Of a DNA stretch of 64,000 nt, positions 62,245-64,000 are shown piece after piece. Source of the DNA: CAWKGC01 sp963849005 (GTDB taxonomy: Bacteria > Pseudomonadota > Gammaproteobacteria > Burkholderiales > Usitatibacteraceae); the NCBI GenBank assembly GCA_963849005.1, contig CAWKGC010000019.1, positions 124,001-188,000 of the forward strand, given 5' to 3'. The notes under the pieces are model-generated. The model was given only the letters and a program-made list of their open reading frames with translations, did no database searches and was not told where the DNA came from. The position numbers were made by a program, and so were the translations under genes. How positions within the stretch are numbered: the stretch's first letter is position 1; every line of letters starts with the position of its first letter.

Positions 62245-62517
62245 ATGGCGAATACCAAACAGTCAGCCAAGCGCGCCCGCATCTCGACCGCCAAGCGCGC
62301 GAGCAACATGGGCCTGCGCACGACGCTGCGCACGGCCATCAAGAAAGTCAGGAAGTCGATCGAGTCCGGCGACCACGCCGCGGCGCAGGCTTCGCTGAAC
62401 AGCCAGGTCGCGAAAATCGACGCGATGGCCAGCAAGAAGATCATCCACAGGAACAAGGCGGCGCGCCACAAGAGCCGCCTTGCGCACCAGGTCAAGGCGC
62501 TCGCCAAGACTGCCTGA
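62245..62517 (+). CDS. rpsT: 30S ribosomal protein S20
   Basis: The 90-residue, very basic protein starts MANTKQSAKRARISTAKRAS and ends LAHQVKALAKTA, with the S20 helices TTLRTAIKKVRKS and ASKKIIHRNKAARHK. It binds 16S rRNA in the small subunit. It is a short single-gene unit between murJ and DUF3579 with its own promoter. The upstream open frame is unsupported. Confidence 0.96.
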   Translation: MANTKQSAKRARISTAKRASNMGLRTTLRTAIKKVRKSIESGDHAAAQASLNSQVAKIDAMASKKIIHRNKAARHKSRLAHQVKALAKTA

Positions 62518-62563
62518 ACCCTTTCCCGCCCGGGCAAGCTTCCCGGGCCGCGCCACCGGGGCC

Positions 62564-62896
62564 TTATGGCACCGCGGTGATGTCGGCACCCGGCACCGGG
62601 CAGAAATCCTCCTGCGGGGGGCTGGAAGGGTCGAGGACCACCAGTTCATTGTCCCGGGCAAAATCGAGCAGGAAGCGCCACGCCCGCGGCTCGGCCTGCC
62701 TCAGTTCGGGCTTCACGAAAACGCAACGCACCCCGTCCAGGATCACCGGCCGTACCCAGGGCGAGTACCGCATCTGGTGGTCGCCGCCGAAGGCCGCCAT
62801 GACGCCGCACAGGCGGTCGGCCCAGTCGGAAGGGCGGAAGGCGCGACCCTGCCGGGTGATGCCCTGGATGATGATCGCGTGACTGGCCGGTTGCAT
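62564..62896 (-). CDS. DUF3579 domain protein
   Basis: I start at ATG 62896 (MQPASHAIIIQGITRQGRA). An upstream ATG at 62929 would span the -10 TATAAT and is less likely. The 110-residue protein contains FRPSDWADRLCGVMAAFGGD and VKPELRQAEPRAWRFLLDFA, typical of DUF3579, a family found almost only in betaproteobacteria beside rpsT and argD. Its function is unknown. The position supports the taxonomic reading of the window. Confidence 0.82.
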   Translation of the reverse strand: MQPASHAIIIQGITRQGRAFRPSDWADRLCGVMAAFGGDHQMRYSPWVRPVILDGVRCVFVKPELRQAEPRAWRFLLDFARDNELVVLDPSSPPQEDFCPVPGADITAVP

Positions 62897-62915
62897 CGGA
62901 CGGGAAAAAGCGCGA

Positions 62916-62921
62916 ATTATA
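62916..62921 (-). promoter_or_regulatory. -10 box (TATAAT) of DUF3579 gene
   Basis: A perfect minus-strand TATAAT gives a leader of about 13 bases to ATG 62896. The same bases read almost as TTATAT on the plus strand. No clear -35 is seen. Confidence 0.45.
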
Positions 62922-63005
62922 TCGTGCATGGCGTGGCAGCCGTGGTGGCGGTGCCCGCTTCGGTTGCATCGGCGCGCGCTTTTCCGATAACCTTCATGCA
63001 CATGG

Positions 63006-63038
63006 TGACGGCGGCGCAAGGCCGCCGTCATTGTTTTT
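63006..63038 (+). terminator. Intrinsic-terminator hairpin directly before the argD ribosome-binding site
   Basis: TGACGGCGGC (63006-63015) and GCCGCCGTCA (63021-63030) form a 10-bp stem with a five-base loop, followed by TTGTTTTT. It ends 13 bases before the argD ATG, and GGAGAGG lies in between. Such placement suggests transcription attenuation of argD rather than the end of another gene. Confidence 0.75.
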
Positions 63039-63051
63039 GGAGAGGCTTTGG

Positions 63052-64000
63052 ATGTCCGCGAACTATTTGATGAACACCTATTCGCCGCAGCACGTGGCGT
63101 TTGCCCGCGGCGAAGGCGCGTGGCTGTGGGACACGTCGGGCAAGCGCTACCTCGATGCGCTTGCGGGCATCGCGGTGAACGGGCTGGGGCACGCGCATCC
63201 GGCGCTGACGCGGGCCATCGCCGGGCAGGCCGCCCGGCTGATCCATACCTCGAACCTGTTCGAGGTGCCCGAGCAGCAAAGCGTCGCGGAGCGCCTGTGC
63301 ATCCTTGCCGGCATGGACAACGCCTTCTTCTGCAACTCGGGCGCCGAGGCGAACGAGTGCGCGATCAAGCTCGCGCGACTGCACGGCCGGCAGCGTGGCG
63401 TGGAGAACCCGTCGATCATCGTCATGGAAAAGGCGTGGCACGGCCGCACGCTTGCCACGCTTTCGGCGACCGGCTCGCGCAAGGCGCAGGCCGGCTTCGA
63501 GCCCCTGCTCGGCGGCTTCGTGCGCGTGCCCTACAACGACTTTGCCGCGATCGAGAAAGTCGCGGAGAACAACCAGTCGATCGTGGCGATCCTGCTCGAG
63601 GCCCTGCAGGGCGAAGGCGGCATCAACGTCGCCGACGCCGGGTACCTGCGCAGCCTGCGGGCGATCTGCGACCGCAAGGGCTGGCTGCTGATGATTGACG
63701 AGGTGCAAAGCGGCATAGGGCGCACCGGCAAGTGGTTCGCCCACCAGTGGGCCGGCGTGGTCCCCGATGTGGTCACGCTCGCCAAGGGGCTGGGCTCCGG
63801 CGTGCCGATCGGCGCTTGCCTCGCCCGCGGCGTGGCGGCGCAGGTCTTCAAGCCGGGCAACCACGGCACCACTTTCGGCGGCGGGCCGCTGGTGTCCGTC
63901 GCGGCGCTCACGACGCTCGACGTGATCGAGAAAGACGGCCTGCTCGCAAACGCCGAGCGCATGGGCGGGGTGATCATGTCGGGGCTGCGCGAAGGGCTGG
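63052..64000 (+). CDS. argD: Acetylornithine/succinyldiaminopimelate aminotransferase (cut by window end)
   Basis: The ATG at 63052 follows GGAGAGG by 7 bases, and the frame is open to the right edge with 316 residues visible. Class III aminotransferase features are present: FFCNSGAEANECAIKLAR, IDEVQSGIGRTGK, and Lys245 in LAKGLGSGVPIG as the PLP lysine. FGGGPLVS replaces the more common FGGNPLA. The enzyme transaminates N-acetylglutamate semialdehyde in arginine synthesis. argF/argG probably follow outside the window by the usual betaproteobacterial order. The terminator-like hairpin upstream may regulate it. Confidence 0.92.
   Translation, partial: MSANYLMNTYSPQHVAFARGEGAWLWDTSGKRYLDALAGIAVNGLGHAHPALTRAIAGQAARLIHTSNLFEVPEQQSVAERLCILAGMDNAFFCNSGAEANECAIKLARLHGRQRGVENPSIIVMEKAWHGRTLATLSATGSRKAQAGFEPLLGGFVRVPYNDFAAIEKVAENNQSIVAILLEALQGEGGINVADAGYLRSLRAICDRKGWLLMIDEVQSGIGRTGKWFAHQWAGVVPDVVTLAKGLGSGVPIGACLARGVAAQVFKPGNHGTTFGGGPLVSVAALTTLDVIEKDGLLANAERMGGVIMSGLREGL

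Overview
The window looks like chromosome of a GC-rich betaproteobacterium (Burkholderiales/Nitrosomonadales type). This rests on gene order and family content, not on any database search. Examples are the block rpsT, murJ, ribF, ileS, lspA, ispH next to minor-pilin genes, the order zapB-zapA-6S RNA-EVE protein, the glycolytic/Calvin order tkt-gap-pgk-pyk...fba-purC, and rpsT followed by DUF3579 and argD. Nearly every base is coding and there is no phage, plasmid or CRISPR signature.

Layout. (1) 1-12022: a surface-glycan or protein-glycosylation island. It holds a GT9/GT41-like transferase, a phytanoyl-CoA-dioxygenase-like enzyme, four methyltransferases, a NeuD-like acetyltransferase, a WbqC protein, a WecE-type aminotransferase, a GT41-like transferase, GalE, a GT8-like transferase and a pyruvyltransferase-like protein. 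(2) 12142-14226: btuB behind a cobalamin riboswitch. (3) 14297-15558: zapB-like gene, zapA, 6S RNA and an EVE-domain protein. (4) 15602-15779: a 40-bp tandem repeat, followed by a TauE/SafE transporter and the potassium uptake pair trkA-trkH. (5) 19507-23326: a second pyruvyltransferase-like protein, an M20 deacylase, TerC and a secreted hydrolase-like protein. (6) 23333-35634: central carbon genes purC, fba, pyk, pgk, gap and tkt, interrupted by a CadC-like regulator and two exported proteins. (7) 35871-39077: a tight five-gene operon of speD, speE, a serine-rich DUF1190-like lipoprotein, a glutathionylspermidine-synthase-like ATP-grasp ligase and a DUF350 membrane protein. This is the best candidate for a poorly understood system. 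(8) 39071-46032: suhB-like phosphatase, rsmE, argA, yggX, phoU, rpiA, ilvA and a CBS protein beside tRNA-Thr. (9) 46359-54678: minor pilin operon fimT-pilV-pilW-pilX-pilY1-pilE. (10) 54692-64000: tonB-like gene, ispH, lspA, ileS, ribF, murJ, rpsT, DUF3579 and argD (cut by the window end).

The reading frame is broken by single-base indels in several genes. These are the GT41-like gene (one), trkA (two that cancel), trkH (one), pilW (three), pilX (two) and pilY1 (five). All ten indels in pilW-pilX-pilY1 are +1. Correcting each restores one continuous family-typical protein of whole codons, so I annotate these as single genes and suspect assembly or read errors rather than decay. This cannot be settled without the reads.

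How genes work together. The five-gene polyamine operon makes decarboxylated SAM, then spermidine, and probably conjugates it with the ATP-grasp enzyme, with a lipoprotein and a membrane protein as partners. The pilus operon encodes the minor pseudopilins and the PilY1 adhesin of type IV pili. Small regulatory elements visible here include the B12 riboswitch, 6S RNA, several sigma70-like promoters and a terminator hairpin directly before the argD ribosome-binding site that could act as an attenuator.
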